From: Streptomyces xanthophaeus
GTDB lineage: Bacteria; Actinomycetota; Actinomycetes; Streptomycetales; Streptomycetaceae
Direction: 5' to 3'
Length of the DNA stretch: 64,000 nucleotides
Assembly: GCF_030440515.1 (NCBI RefSeq)
Contig: NZ_CP076543.1
Coordinates: forward strand, 5,962,501-6,026,500
The translations under genes and the position numbers were made by a program. Below the pieces are notes generated by a model. It was not told the origin of the DNA and did not search any database. It saw only the letters and a list, made by a program, of their open reading frames with translations. Each line of letters starts with the position of its first letter. Position 1 is the stretch's first letter. Shown here piece by piece: positions 39,041 through 47,380 of the stretch.

Positions 39041-39960
39041 GCGGCCTCCGTGCACCCGATCCCCTCTCACCGCAGGCCAGGCAGCTGTGCGACGCGATGA
39101 CCGCCGGCTTCCCGGGCCCGGGCGACATCCGCGCGCTGCGGGCGGCCGCCGCGTCCGGGTCCGGCCGCGAGGGCCCGGCCGTGGCCTCGGTGTCCGACAC
39201 CGTCGCGGGCGGGGTCCCGGTCCGCGTCTACGATCCCGCGCCCGGCCGGTCCGGCCGGCCCCTGGTCGTCTTCCTGCACGGCGGCGGCTGGGTGATGTGC
39301 GGCCTGGACAGCCACGACGTGACCTGCCGTTCCCTGGCCGTGGCCGCAGGAGCGGTGGTCGTCTCGGCGGACTACCGGCTGGCCCCGGAACACCCCTGGC
39401 CGGCGGCGCCGGACGACGCGCTCACCGTCCTGCTCTGGGCCCGGGACCGGGCCCGGGCGCTCGGCTGCGACCCCGGCCGGGTGGTGCTGGCCGGGGACTC
39501 CAGCGGCGGCAACCTCGCGGCCGTGACGGCCCTGCGCGCGCCCGGACTCGCAGCGGGGCAGGTGCTGTTCTATCCGCCGCTGGACGCCTGGATGGACTCC
39601 GCCTCCGTGGAGACGTACGCGGAGGGCTACTTCCACACCGCCGCCCACATGGCCTGGTACTGGGACCAGTACGGCGGCGACCCGGAGCACCCGCACGTCT
39701 CGCCGCTGCGCGCCCCCGACCTGTCGGGCCTGCCGCCCGCCCTGATCGTCCTCGCCGACTGCGACGTGCTGCGCGACGAGGGGCTCGCGTACACCCGCCG
39801 GCTGGCGGCGGCCGGCGTCGACTGCACGCTCCAGCTCCACCCGGGGGTCTTCCACGGCTTCCTGGGACTGCCGCTTCCGGCGGGCGCCGCCGCGCTCCGG
39901 GCGGCCGCGGCCTGGGTGGCGGGGGTGGGAAGGGCGGCGCGGCCGGGCACCCAGGCATGA
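39037..39960 (+). CDS. Alpha/beta hydrolase, HSL (lipase/esterase GDXG) family
   Basis: 307 residues from ATG 39037 (ATGA overlap with the SDR). The hormone-sensitive-lipase signature is present: [18 protein letters not shown] oxyanion motif, [20 protein letters not shown], nucleophile [10 protein letters not shown], the Asp in [11 protein letters not shown] and the His in [10 protein letters not shown]. Cytosolic carboxylesterase of typical length. Probably removes an ester produced or exposed by the two upstream oxidoreductases. Confidence 0.93.
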   Translation: MSGLRAPDPLSPQARQLCDAMTAGFPGPGDIRALRAAAASGSGREGPAVASVSDTVAGGVPVRVYDPAPGRSGRPLVVFLHGGGWVMCGLDSHDVTCRSLAVAAGAVVVSADYRLAPEHPWPAAPDDALTVLLWARDRARALGCDPGRVVLAGDSSGGNLAAVTALRAPGLAAGQVLFYPPLDAWMDSASVETYAEGYFHTAAHMAWYWDQYGGDPEHPHVSPLRAPDLSGLPPALIVLADCDVLRDEGLAYTRRLAAAGVDCTLQLHPGVFHGFLGLPLPAGAAALRAAAAWVAGVGRAARPGTQA

Positions 39961-39961
39961 T

Positions 39962-40516
39962 GTGTCCATGGCTGAACTGATACGGAGACTGCCGGGCGCG
40001 GTCCTGCGCAACTGCCTTCTCCTGGCGGTGGAGTTCGGTGCGATCTGGCTCCTCCGGGGACCCGGCGGAGCCTGGGTCCCGGTCCTGCTGGCCGTCTTCG
40101 TCGCGGGCGCGGCCGTACCGCACGGCACCGGCGCGGAATTCGTCGCCCGCACCTCCGTCGCCCTCCTCGCGGTCGGCATCGCGGTGGCCGGCGGGATCAC
40201 CTGGGACCGGCACACCCTGCACGACCGCGGCCGGGAGGAACAGGCGGTCGTCGCCGAGCGGACCATGGTGCAGGACGGCTCGGCCACCTCCCCGTCGCTG
40301 CGGCTGCGCACGGCGGCCGGCCGGGACCTGCCCGGACCGGTGGAACAGGACCTCCCGGTCGGCGCCCGGCTGACCGTGACGGTGGACCCCGACGGCCCGG
40401 CCTGGGCCGTGGGCGGCCGCCCGGACCGCCCGCTCTGGCCGGTGGCCGGCACCGGGGCCCTGATCCTGCTCCAGACCACCCTCGTCGGCCGGCTCTCCCT
40501 GCGCCCCCGCACCTAG
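39962..40516 (+). CDS. Membrane protein of unknown function
   Basis: 184 residues from GTG 39962 (AGG lies 6 bases before it; ATG 39968 is the alternative). Two or three hydrophobic helices lie in the first 75 residues. A hydrophilic domain of about 85 residues (WDRHTLHDRGREEQAVVAER onward, including LRLRTAAGRDLPGP) probably lies outside the membrane, and a last hydrophobic segment ends in LSLRPRT. Resembles Rv1733c-like membrane proteins in layout, though I cannot assign a family with confidence. Confidence 0.75.
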   Translation: MSMAELIRRLPGAVLRNCLLLAVEFGAIWLLRGPGGAWVPVLLAVFVAGAAVPHGTGAEFVARTSVALLAVGIAVAGGITWDRHTLHDRGREEQAVVAERTMVQDGSATSPSLRLRTAAGRDLPGPVEQDLPVGARLTVTVDPDGPAWAVGGRPDRPLWPVAGTGALILLQTTLVGRLSLRPRT

Positions 40517-40567
40517 GCAGTTTCTTGGGGCTGCCGCCGGTGAATTCGTGACCGCGCTGTTTGTCAA

Positions 40568-40585
40568 GTCCCGAAATATCGGGAC
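40568..40585. terminator. Hairpin downstream of the membrane protein gene
   Basis: 7-bp perfect arms GTCCCGA / TCGGGAC around AATA, 52 bases after the stop. Could be a terminator or an operator for the following His-rich peptide gene, 122 bases on. Confidence 0.45.
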
Positions 40586-40706
40586 GTGAGGCATTTCGTC
40601 ACTCTGGGCCTAATGGAGGCGTGGGATCACGCAGAGCAGGTGACCCACCCGCGCCGTCCGGAACGGATCCGGCGGCGTGGTCCTTTCTCACCGGAGGTGA
40701 ATTCTC

Positions 40707-40958
40707 ATGACTCACGCATTCGTCACACGGCGTTTCGCCCTTCTCACGGCCGCGTCCGCCCTGGCCGCAGCAGGTGCACTGCTACCCTCCAGCGCATTCG
40801 CCGCTCCGGCGACGCCGAACGTCACCGCAACCACCACGATGGCGGTCAAACACGGCGGTCACGGGCACGGTCACGGGCACGGGCACCATCACCACGGCCA
40901 CCATCACCACAACCACTGTCACGGCCACTGGAACTGGGGCGGGAGCTGGGACTGGTAA
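40707..40958 (+). CDS. Secreted His-rich mini-protein
   Basis: 83 residues from ATG 40707 with a near-ideal GGAGGTGA ribosome-binding site. Residues 1-32 form a signal peptide (THAFVTRRFALL core, cleavage after SAFA). The mature chain of about 51 residues has a short Thr/Pro-rich spacer and then 16 histidines in 27 residues (HGGHGHGHGHGHHHHG and so on), one Cys, and the Trp-rich end WNWGGSWDW. Such composition points to Ni, Zn, Cu or Co binding outside the cell. No named family is recognised. A strong terminator follows, so it is probably monocistronic. Confidence 0.85.
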   Translation: MTHAFVTRRFALLTAASALAAAGALLPSSAFAAPATPNVTATTTMAVKHGGHGHGHGHGHHHHGHHHHNHCHGHWNWGGSWDW

Positions 40959-41005
40959 GCCTGCGAGACGGGAAGAAGTCATCGTCGACATGAACCGTTG
41001 AGTTC

Positions 41006-41044
41006 CGGTCCAGGCCGTGTGGCGAAGCCGTACGGCCTGGACCG
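41006..41044 (+). terminator. Terminator after the His-rich peptide gene
   Basis: 13-bp stem (41006-41018 with 41032-41044, CGGTCCAGGCCGT and its complement) with a 13-base loop, 47 bases after the stop codon. Confidence 0.8.
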
Positions 41045-41109
41045 CCGAACGCGCAGGGTGCAAGTACCTCGATCTTGTTGCCGGTTGTGTGATCGAAAAC
41101 AATGGACGC

Positions 41110-41835
41110 ATGACCACACGTGCCCGTTCCTTCGACGCAGCAGCCGCTTCGTACGCGGCCCACCGCCCCAGCTACCCCCCGGCGCTCTTCGACGCCGTCG
41201 AGTCCCTCACCGGGCGCCCGCTCGCCGGGTCCCGGGTGGCCGACGTGGGAGCCGGCACCGGGATCGCCACCGCGCTCCTGCACCAGCGCGGGGCCGAGGT
41301 CGTCGCCGTGGAGCCCGGGGACGGAATGGCCGCCCAGTTCCGCCGCACCTGCCCCGGGATCCCGATCGTGCGCGGCGACGGGGACCGGCTGCCGCTGGCC
41401 ACCGGCGCGTTCGACCTGCTCACCTACGCCCAGGCCTGGCACTGGACCGACCCGGCCCGCTCCGTGCCCGAGGCCCGGCGGGTGCTGCGCCCCGGCGGCG
41501 CGCTCGCGCTCTGGTGGAACGACACGGACGCCACCGTGCCCTGGATCGCCGAACAGGAGGAGCGGCTCCGGGCCTTCTTCGGGGTCGAGGGGGAGACCCA
41601 CCGCACCCTGCCCGAAGGGCTCGGTGAGTTCACCACCCGGTCCGTGACGTGGACCCGGCGCATCACGCTGGACGACCACCTCGCCAACCTCGCCAGCCAC
41701 TCCGCCTTCCTGGTCCTGGGCGAGGAACGCACCCGCGCGTACTTCGCGGGGGAGCGGGAGCTGCTGGACCCGCTCTTCCCGGACGGCATCGTCGAGGAGC
41801 AGTACGTCGTGAGCCTCAGCGTCGCCGTGGTGTGA
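41110..41835 (+). CDS. Class I SAM-dependent methyltransferase
   Basis: 241 residues from ATG 41110. Motif I VADVGAGTGIATALL, the acidic loop VVAVEPGDGMAAQF, motif II VRGDGDRLPLATGAFDLLTYAQAWHW and motif III VLRPGGALALWW are present in order. This is the type-11 methyltransferase group. The N-terminal SFDAAAASYAAHRPSYP is usual. Substrate unknown. Its last 20 bases overlap the end of the convergent acyl-CoA dehydrogenase gene. Confidence 0.9.
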   Translation: MTTRARSFDAAAASYAAHRPSYPPALFDAVESLTGRPLAGSRVADVGAGTGIATALLHQRGAEVVAVEPGDGMAAQFRRTCPGIPIVRGDGDRLPLATGAFDLLTYAQAWHWTDPARSVPEARRVLRPGGALALWWNDTDATVPWIAEQEERLRAFFGVEGETHRTLPEGLGEFTTRSVTWTRRITLDDHLANLASHSAFLVLGEERTRAYFAGERELLDPLFPDGIVEEQYVVSLSVAVV

Positions 41836-42850
41836 GCGAGCGCAGGACCTCGGCCCGGCAGGCCGACGGCGTTCCCCAGGCGTCCCGCAGGGGGCGGGCC
41901 TTGCGCAGCCACAGGGACAGGTCCAGCTCCTCGGTGTAGCCCACCGCACCGTGGAGCTGGAGCGCGGTCGTCGCCGCCCGGTAGGACGCCTCGCCGGCCG
42001 CCAGCTTCGCGGCCGCCACCTCGCCCGGGTCGAGCGACAGCGCCGCCGCCCACACCAGCGGGCGGGCGAACTCCAGGTCGAGCAGGGTGTCCGCCAGCCG
42101 GTGCTTCACCGCCTGGAAGGCCCCGATCGGCGTCCCGAACTGCGTGCGCTGCTTCACGTACTCCACCGTCCTGGCCAGCAGCGCCTCGCCGACGCCCAGG
42201 CACTGGGCCGCCGTCAGCAGGCGGGCCCAGCGTCCGGCCGCCTCGGCCGCCCGGGCCACCGCCGGGCCCGCGGCCAGCAGTTCACCCGCGCCGGCCGGCG
42301 GGCGGGACAGCCGGCGTGCGGGGTCCGTCGACCGGAGCGACCCACCCGCCGAGCCCGCGCCGCCGTCCGCCCCGTCCGCCACGTCCGCCCCGTTCACCAC
42401 GCGCAGTTCGCCCGCCGGGGACACCGTGAAGCAGTACGTCGCCGCGTCCGCGTCCAGGGCGTACGGGCTCCCGCCCGGCAGGGTCAGCGTGGCCGAGGTC
42501 CCGCCCTGCGCCAGCCCCGGCAGGAACCGCTTGGCGAGCGCCTCGTCCGCCACCTCCGCCAGCAGCACCGACACCGCGGCGCTCTCCACCACCGGCCCCG
42601 GCACCCCGGCCCGGCCCAGCTCCACGAAGCCGAGGGACAGCTCCGCCGGGAGCAGGCCCGCCCCCTCGTAGGGCTCCGGGACGGCCAGCGCGAACAGCCC
42701 CGTCCCCGCGAGCCGGGACCACACCGTCCGCCCGGGCCCCGCGTCGCCGTCCGCCCAGGCCCGTACCGCCGCCGGTACCTGTGCCGAGCCCAGCAGGGAG
42801 CGCAGCGTACGGGCGAAGTCCGACTGCTCGTCGGTCAGCAGGAAGCGCAT
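41816..42850 (-). CDS. Acyl-CoA dehydrogenase, FadE32/FadE33-like subunit
   Basis: 344 residues from ATG 42850, which overlaps the stop of the upstream dehydrogenase by one base. Fold landmarks: MRFLLTDEQSDFARTLRSLL, TGLFALAVPEPYEGAGL, the C-terminal YVKQRTQFGTPIGAFQAVKH, and TTALQLHGAVGYTEELDLSLW. It is shorter and less conserved than its partner, as in the heteromeric dehydrogenases of steroid degradation, where one subunit lacks the catalytic base. It ends the three-gene minus-strand set divergent from kstR2's operon. Role in late steroid side-product oxidation is inferred from context. Confidence 0.87.
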   Translation of the reverse strand: MRFLLTDEQSDFARTLRSLLGSAQVPAAVRAWADGDAGPGRTVWSRLAGTGLFALAVPEPYEGAGLLPAELSLGFVELGRAGVPGPVVESAAVSVLLAEVADEALAKRFLPGLAQGGTSATLTLPGGSPYALDADAATYCFTVSPAGELRVVNGADVADGADGGAGSAGGSLRSTDPARRLSRPPAGAGELLAAGPAVARAAEAAGRWARLLTAAQCLGVGEALLARTVEYVKQRTQFGTPIGAFQAVKHRLADTLLDLEFARPLVWAAALSLDPGEVAAAKLAAGEASYRAATTALQLHGAVGYTEELDLSLWLRKARPLRDAWGTPSACRAEVLRSLTPRRR

Positions 42851-43995
42851 CAGCGGCGGCCCTTCGGGAGGCCGAGCAGCCGCTCGGCGATGATGTCGCG
42901 CTGGATCTCGTTCGTCCCCGCGTAGATCGGCCCGGCCAGGGAGAACACCCACGGCTCGGCCCACTCGCCCTCCGCGAGCTCCGCGTCCGGGCCCAGCAGG
43001 TCCAGCGCCGTCTCGTGCAGGGCGATGTCGTACTCGGACCAGAACACCTTGTTCAGGCTGGACTCGGCGCCGATCGTCGCGCCCGCCGCGAAGCGGGAGG
43101 CGTTCGCCCAGGTGAACAGCTCGTACGCGCGGGCCCCGACCACCGCGTCCGCCACCCGGTCCCGCAGCGCGGTGTCGGACGGGTCCCCGTGTTCGCGCCA
43201 CAGGCCGACCAGCCGGTCCGCCGCGGCCAGGAAACGGCCGGGGGAGCGCAGGGTCAGCCCGCGCTCGTTGCCGGTCGTCGACATGGCGATCCGCCAGCCC
43301 TGCCCGGGCTCCCCGATCACGTCCTCGTCCGGTACGAAGACCTGGTCCAGGAAGATCTCCGCGAAGGCCGGCTTGCCGTCGAGCCGCCCGATGGGCCGCA
43401 CCGTCACCCCCGGCGCCCGCAGGTCGAACATCAGGTACGTCAGGCCCTGGTGGGGTTTGGGGGTGTCCGGGTCGGTGCGGAAGATCCCGAAGGCGCGGTC
43501 CGCGAAGGCCGCCCGCGAGGACCAGGTCTTCTGCCCGGTCAGCAGCCAGCCGCCCGCCGTGCGGACCGCCCGCGACGTCAGCGAGGCCAGGTCGGACCCG
43601 GACCCGGGCTCCGACCAGGCCTGCGCCCAGATCACCTCGCCGCTCGCCATCGACGGCAGGACCCGCGCGCGCTGCTGCGGGCTCGCGTGGTCGAAGAGGG
43701 TGGGGGCGAGGAGGCTGATGCCGTTCTGCGAGACCCGGCCGGGCGCGCCCGCGGCCCAGTACTCCTCCTCGAAGACCAGCCACTTGACGATGTCCACGCC
43801 CCGGCCCCCGTACTCCTCGGGCCACGAGACCACCGACCAGCGCTCCGCGTGCAGCAGCGCCTCCCACTCCCGGTGCGCCGCGAAGCCCGCGGCCGTCTCC
43901 AGGGAGGGAAGGGGCCGGGCCGGGACATGGGTGCGGAGCCAGTCGCGGGCCTCGGCCCGGAAGGCCTCCACGTCCGCCGTGTGGGTGAGTTCCAT
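42850..43995 (-). CDS. Acyl-CoA dehydrogenase, FadE31-like subunit
   Basis: 381 residues from ATG 43995; its ATG overlaps the stop of the decayed enoyl-CoA hydratase frame (TGATG). The FAD/substrate motifs are complete: WPEEYGGRG, WAQAWSEPGSGSDLASL, TGQKTWSS, ERGLTLRSPGRFL, and the C-terminal YAGTNEIQRDIIAERLLGLP. Full length for the family. Coupled to a shorter dehydrogenase downstream, which suggests an alpha2beta2 enzyme as for FadE31-FadE32. Gene order opposite the kstR2-like operon supports a part in steroid C/D-ring breakdown. Confidence 0.9.
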   Translation of the reverse strand: MELTHTADVEAFRAEARDWLRTHVPARPLPSLETAAGFAAHREWEALLHAERWSVVSWPEEYGGRGVDIVKWLVFEEEYWAAGAPGRVSQNGISLLAPTLFDHASPQQRARVLPSMASGEVIWAQAWSEPGSGSDLASLTSRAVRTAGGWLLTGQKTWSSRAAFADRAFGIFRTDPDTPKPHQGLTYLMFDLRAPGVTVRPIGRLDGKPAFAEIFLDQVFVPDEDVIGEPGQGWRIAMSTTGNERGLTLRSPGRFLAAADRLVGLWREHGDPSDTALRDRVADAVVGARAYELFTWANASRFAAGATIGAESSLNKVFWSEYDIALHETALDLLGPDAELAEGEWAEPWVFSLAGPIYAGTNEIQRDIIAERLLGLPKGRR

Positions 43996-44450
43996 CAGGT
44001 GTTCGCCTCCTTCAGGGCGGCGATGCCGATGCCGCCGAGCGAGTCCCCCGCCGTCTCCGCGTCGTGCGCGTGGGCGAGGTGGTGCAGGCCGACCTCGTCC
44101 TCGCTCGCCACGATCAGGTCGCAGACCCGGGCCGGCATCAGGCCGCCCGCCGCACAGGCGCCCCGCCCCGAGGAGGTCACCGGCTTCGGCAGCTCCCGCC
44201 GGCGCCGGCACATCCCCAGGCACACCTCCGGCTCGCGCGCGCAGCGGGACTCGGCGCCCGGCCGCCCGGTGTGGTCCCACCACAGGCCGGCCCGCCGCTC
44301 GAAGGGCAGGTGGGCGTCGTCCTCGGCGGCCCGGTAGAAGGCGTCGTCCAGCGCGTACGTCATCGCGCTGTTCTGCGCGTTGCGGCGGCGGGGGCGGTTC
44401 GAGCGGTCGTGGGGCCTGCGGTCGTCGGGCATGCGGCGTCCATCCTTCAC
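43995..44450 (-). pseudogene. Enoyl-CoA hydratase with internal deletions (decayed)
   Basis: The frame stays open for 151 codons but the crotonase fold is cut. Recognisable pieces are RNAQNSAMTYALDDAFYRAA (N-terminal), LPFERRAGLWWDHTG, CLGMCRRRRELPKP, ACAAGGLMPARVCDLIVASE (core), then abruptly GLHHLAHAHDAETAGDSLGG (C-terminal tail). Missing are the N-terminal strand, the oxyanion-hole segment between AAEDD and AHLPF, and about 100 residues after VASEDE. Three in-frame losses make an active enzyme unlikely. In HIP degradation a hydratase acts after FadE30; this may be its relic. It is divergent from the fadE remnant, with one palindrome between them. Confidence 0.72.
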
Positions 44451-44461
44451 GAGCGAGCTTC

Positions 44462-44481
44462 CCTAACAAGTGTTTGGTAGG
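44462..44481. promoter_or_regulatory. KstR2-like operator between divergent fatty-acyl/steroid operons
   Basis: CCTAACAAGTGTTTGGTAGG. Read on the other strand it contains ACCAAACACTTGTTAGG, matching the site at 54944-54961 at 16 of 17 core positions. The internal AACAAGTGTTTGGT fits the published mycobacterial KstR2 pattern AnCAAGnnCTTGnT with one mismatch. It lies between the decayed hydratase/dehydrogenase operon and the fadE-SDR-kstR2-fadA6 operon. Confidence 0.72.
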
Positions 44482-44494
44482 TTAACGTACGGCC

Positions 44495-44733
44495 ATGAGC
44501 AGCGTCGAGGAGTTCCGCACCGGGGTCCGGGGGTGGCTACGGGCCCACCTCACCGGCGAGTTCGCCGGCCTCGAGCGCCGCGGCGGCCCGGCCGCGAGCT
44601 CGAAGCCCCCGCCGCACTCGCCCGCGCCGACGGGGCCCTCGCCGACCCGCTGACCCGCGACCGCCTCGTCCAGGCCCTGCGCCATCTCATCGCCGAGCGG
44701 ATCCTCGGCCTTCCCAAGGAGGTACCGGCGTGA
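44495..44733 (+). pseudogene. Acyl-CoA dehydrogenase (fadE30 position) reduced to its two ends
   Basis: From ATG 44495 the frame reads MSSVEEFRTGVRGWLRAHL then TGEFAGLE, a typical acyl-CoA dehydrogenase N-terminus, and stops after 52 codons. In another frame, RLVQALRHLIAERILGLPKE up to TGA 44733 is a typical C-terminal end (compare IAERLLGLPKG in the intact gene at 42850). About 300 central residues with all FAD and catalytic parts are gone and the frame is broken. The end overlaps the ipdF-like SDR start by 4 bases, as an intact operon gene would. Position corresponds to fadE30 in the mycobacterial cluster. Confidence 0.78.
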
Positions 44734-45515
44734 CCGCTCCCGACTATGTCCCCGGGCACGGACTGCTGAAGGACCGCACCGCCGTCGTCACCGCCGCCGC
44801 CGGGGCCGGCATCGGCGGGGCCACCGCCCGCCGCCTCCTGGAGGAGGGCGCCCGCATCGTCATCGGAGACGCCCACGCCCGCCGTCTGAAGGAGACCGAG
44901 GAGGCGCTCGCCGCCGAGTTCGGCGCCGACCGCGTCACCTCCCTGCCCTGCGACGTCACCGAAGAGGACCAGGTCCAGGCCCTCTTCGCGCTCGCCGAAC
45001 ACACCCACGGCCGCCTCGACATCGTCGTCAACAACGCCGGCCTCGGCGGCACCGCCGCCCTCGTCGACATGACCGACGACCAGTGGTCCCGCGTCCTCGA
45101 CGTCACCCTGAACGGAACCTTCCGCTGCACCCGCGCCGCCCTGCGCGCGTTCAAGTCGTCCGGCGGTGGCGGCGGAGTGATCGTCAACAACGCCTCCGTC
45201 ATCGGCTGGCGCGCCCAGACCGGCCAGGCCCACTACGCCGCCGCCAAGGCCGGGGTGATGGCCCTGACCCGCTGCGCGGCCCTGGAGGCCGCCGAGTTCG
45301 GCGTACGCGTCAACGCGGTCGCCCCGAGCCTGGCCATGCACCCACACCTGGTGAAGGTCACCAGCGAGGAGCTCCTGGCCGAACTCACCGCCCGCGAGGC
45401 CTTCGGCCGCTACGCCGAACCCTGGGAGGTCGCCAACGTCATCGTCTTCCTGGCCAGCGCCTACTCGTCGTACATGACCGGCGAGACGGTCTCGGTCAGC
45501 AGCCAGCACGCCTGA
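44730..45515 (+). CDS. ipdF: SDR oxidoreductase, IpdF-like (Rv3559c type)
   Basis: 261 residues from GTG 44730 with AAGGAGGT upstream. Classical SDR with TAAAGAGIGGATARRLL, NNAGLGG, NNASVIGWRA, YAAAK and the end SSYMTGETVSVSSQHA. In mycobacteria the gene next to fadE30 and kstR2 encodes IpdF, which oxidises the 5-hydroxyl of a HIC-CoA intermediate during C/D-ring degradation. Assignment rests on neighbours (decayed fadE, kstR2-like, fadA6-like) and general similarity. It overlaps the fadE remnant end by 4 bases. Confidence 0.82.
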   Translation: MTAPDYVPGHGLLKDRTAVVTAAAGAGIGGATARRLLEEGARIVIGDAHARRLKETEEALAAEFGADRVTSLPCDVTEEDQVQALFALAEHTHGRLDIVVNNAGLGGTAALVDMTDDQWSRVLDVTLNGTFRCTRAALRAFKSSGGGGGVIVNNASVIGWRAQTGQAHYAAAKAGVMALTRCAALEAAEFGVRVNAVAPSLAMHPHLVKVTSEELLAELTAREAFGRYAEPWEVANVIVFLASAYSSYMTGETVSVSSQHA

Positions 45516-45541
45516 CGGATGCCTTGGCCGAGAATGGACGC

Positions 45542-46171
45542 GTGCCAACGAACAAGCCGACATCCCAGAAGAAGCCCCAGGTGACGGCCTCCCCCGAACG
45601 GCGTCGTGAACTCCTCGACACCGCCGCCGAGGTCTTCGCCGCGCAGGGCTACAACGCCACCACCGTCCGCAAGATCGCCGACGCCGCCGGCATGCTCGCC
45701 GGCAGCCTCTACTACCACTTCGATTCCAAGGAATCGATGCTCGACGAGATCCTCTCGGCCTTCCTGACCGAACTGTGGGACGGGTACGACACCGTCCTCG
45801 CCGCCGGTCTCGGCCCCAGGGAGACCATCGAAGCCCTCGTCACCGAGTCCTTCCGGGAGATCGACCGGCACCGCGCCGCCGTCGCCATCTACCAGAAGGA
45901 GTCCCGCACCCTCTCCGCCCAGCCCCGCTTCCACTACCTGTCCGACTCGCAGCAGAAGTTCGAGAAGGCCTGGCTCGGGACGCTGGAGCGGGGCGTCGAG
46001 GCCGAGGTCTTCCGCGCCGACCTCGACATCCGCCTCACCTACCGCTTCGTGCGCGACACGGTGTGGGTGGCGGCCTCCTGGTACCGGCCGGGCGGACAGC
46101 ACAGCCCCGAGGAGATCGCCCGTCAGTACCTGTCGATGGTGCTGGACGGGATCGCACTGCGCCCCACCTGA
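45542..46171 (+). CDS. kstR2: TetR-family regulator, KstR2-like
   Basis: 209 residues from GTG 45542. The N-terminal helix-turn-helix is LLDTAAEVFAAQGYNATTVR followed by KIADAAGMLAGSLYYHFDSK. The ligand domain keeps blocks I associate with mycobacterial KstR2: AVAIYQKES, SAQPRFHYLSD, TYRFVRDTVWVAASWYRPGG and RQYLSMVLDGI. KstR2 represses the HIP regulon and is released by HIP-CoA. Its position between the ipdF-like and fadA6-like genes is the same as in mycobacteria. Two near-identical palindromes at 44462 and 54944 are probable binding sites. Confidence 0.85.
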   Translation: MPTNKPTSQKKPQVTASPERRRELLDTAAEVFAAQGYNATTVRKIADAAGMLAGSLYYHFDSKESMLDEILSAFLTELWDGYDTVLAAGLGPRETIEALVTESFREIDRHRAAVAIYQKESRTLSAQPRFHYLSDSQQKFEKAWLGTLERGVEAEVFRADLDIRLTYRFVRDTVWVAASWYRPGGQHSPEEIARQYLSMVLDGIALRPT

Positions 46172-46201
46172 CCCACCGACCCGACCGTCTGAGGAGTTCC
46201 G

Positions 46202-47359
46202 ATGCCCGAGGCCTACATAGTCGATGCGGTACGCACGCCCGTCGGGCGGCGGGGCGGCGGTCTGTCCGCCGTCCACCCCGCCGACCTGGGCGCACACGTC
46301 CTGAAGGCACTGATCGAGCGGTCCGGGGTGGACCCGGCCGCCGTGGAGGACGTGGTGTTCGGCTGCCTCGACACGGTGGGGCCGCAGGCGGGGGACATCG
46401 CCCGGACCGCCTGGCTGGCGGCCGGCCTGCCCGAGGAGGTCCCCGGGGTCACCGTCGACCGCCAGTGCGGGTCCTCGCAGCAGGCCGTGCACTTCGCGGC
46501 GCAGGGCGTCCTGTCCGGCACGCAGGACCTGGTGGTCGCGGGCGGCACCCAGAACATGTCGATGATCCCGATCGCCTTCGCCTCACGGCAGGCGGCGGAG
46601 CCCCTCGGTCTGGACGAGGGACCGTACGCGGGCTCGGCGGGCTGGCGGGCCCGGTACGGGGACGCCCCGGTGAACCAGTTCCACGGCGCCCAGCTCATCG
46701 CGCAGAAGTGGGGGATCACCCGGCAGGACATGGAGGAGTTCGCGCTCCGCTCCCACCGGCGGGCGGTCCGCGCCATCGACGAGGGCCGCTTCGCGCGCGA
46801 GACGGTGGCGTACGGGGACGTGAGCGTGGACGAGGGCCCGCGCCGGGACACGACCCTGGAGAAGATGGCCACCCTCAAGCCGGTGGTCGAGGGCGGCACC
46901 ATCACGGCGGCCGTCTCCTCGCAGGTCTCGGACGGTGCGGCGGCCATGCTGATCGCCTCCGAGCGGGCGGTACGGGAACACGGCCTGCGGCCGCGCGCCC
47001 GCATCCACCACCTCTCGGTACGGGGCGAGGACCCCATCCGCATGCTGTCCGCGCCGATCCCGGCCACCGCCCACGCGCTGAAGAAGACCGGCATGTCGCT
47101 GGCCGACATCGACCTGGTGGAGATCAACGAGGCGTTCGCCCCGGTGGTGCTGGCCTGGCTGAAGGAGACCGGGGCCGACCCGCAGCGGGTCAACGTCAAC
47201 GGCGGCGCGATCGCGCTCGGCCACCCCCTGGGGGCGACCGGGGTGAAGCTGATGACCACCCTGCTGCACGAACTGGAACGCACCGGCGGCCGCTTCGGCC
47301 TCCAAACCATGTGCGAGGGCGGCGGCCAGGCCAACGTGACGATCATCGAGCGGCTGTAG
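46202..47359 (+). CDS. fadA6: Acetyl-CoA acyltransferase (thiolase), FadA6-like
   Basis: 385 residues from ATG 46202 with GAGGAGTT upstream. All thiolase residues are present: VDRQCGSSQQAVHFAA (nucleophilic Cys), EINEAFAPV, GGAIALGHPLGATG (His) and CEGGGQANVTII (second Cys). Thiolases cleave 3-ketoacyl-CoA with CoA; FadA6 acts late in steroid C/D-ring catabolism after ring opening. The assignment to FadA6 rests on size and on directly following the kstR2-like gene. It converges with the SIMPL-domain gene 21 bases on. Confidence 0.88.
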   Translation: MPEAYIVDAVRTPVGRRGGGLSAVHPADLGAHVLKALIERSGVDPAAVEDVVFGCLDTVGPQAGDIARTAWLAAGLPEEVPGVTVDRQCGSSQQAVHFAAQGVLSGTQDLVVAGGTQNMSMIPIAFASRQAAEPLGLDEGPYAGSAGWRARYGDAPVNQFHGAQLIAQKWGITRQDMEEFALRSHRRAVRAIDEGRFARETVAYGDVSVDEGPRRDTTLEKMATLKPVVEGGTITAAVSSQVSDGAAAMLIASERAVREHGLRPRARIHHLSVRGEDPIRMLSAPIPATAHALKKTGMSLADIDLVEINEAFAPVVLAWLKETGADPQRVNVNGGAIALGHPLGATGVKLMTTLLHELERTGGRFGLQTMCEGGGQANVTIIERL

Positions 47360-47380
47360 CCGTCCGGGCCGGCCCGCCGG

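Noticed and set aside
36482..39070. An 862-residue minus-strand frame covering the PadR gene and the opposite strand of the LLM and SDR genes
   Set aside because: Only the PadR portion (36482-37084) has family similarity; the rest is antisense to well-supported genes.
43900..44740. Insertion-sequence damage as the cause of the broken fadE and hydratase genes
   Set aside because: No transposase, terminal inverted repeats or target duplications were seen; simple deletions explain the gaps better.
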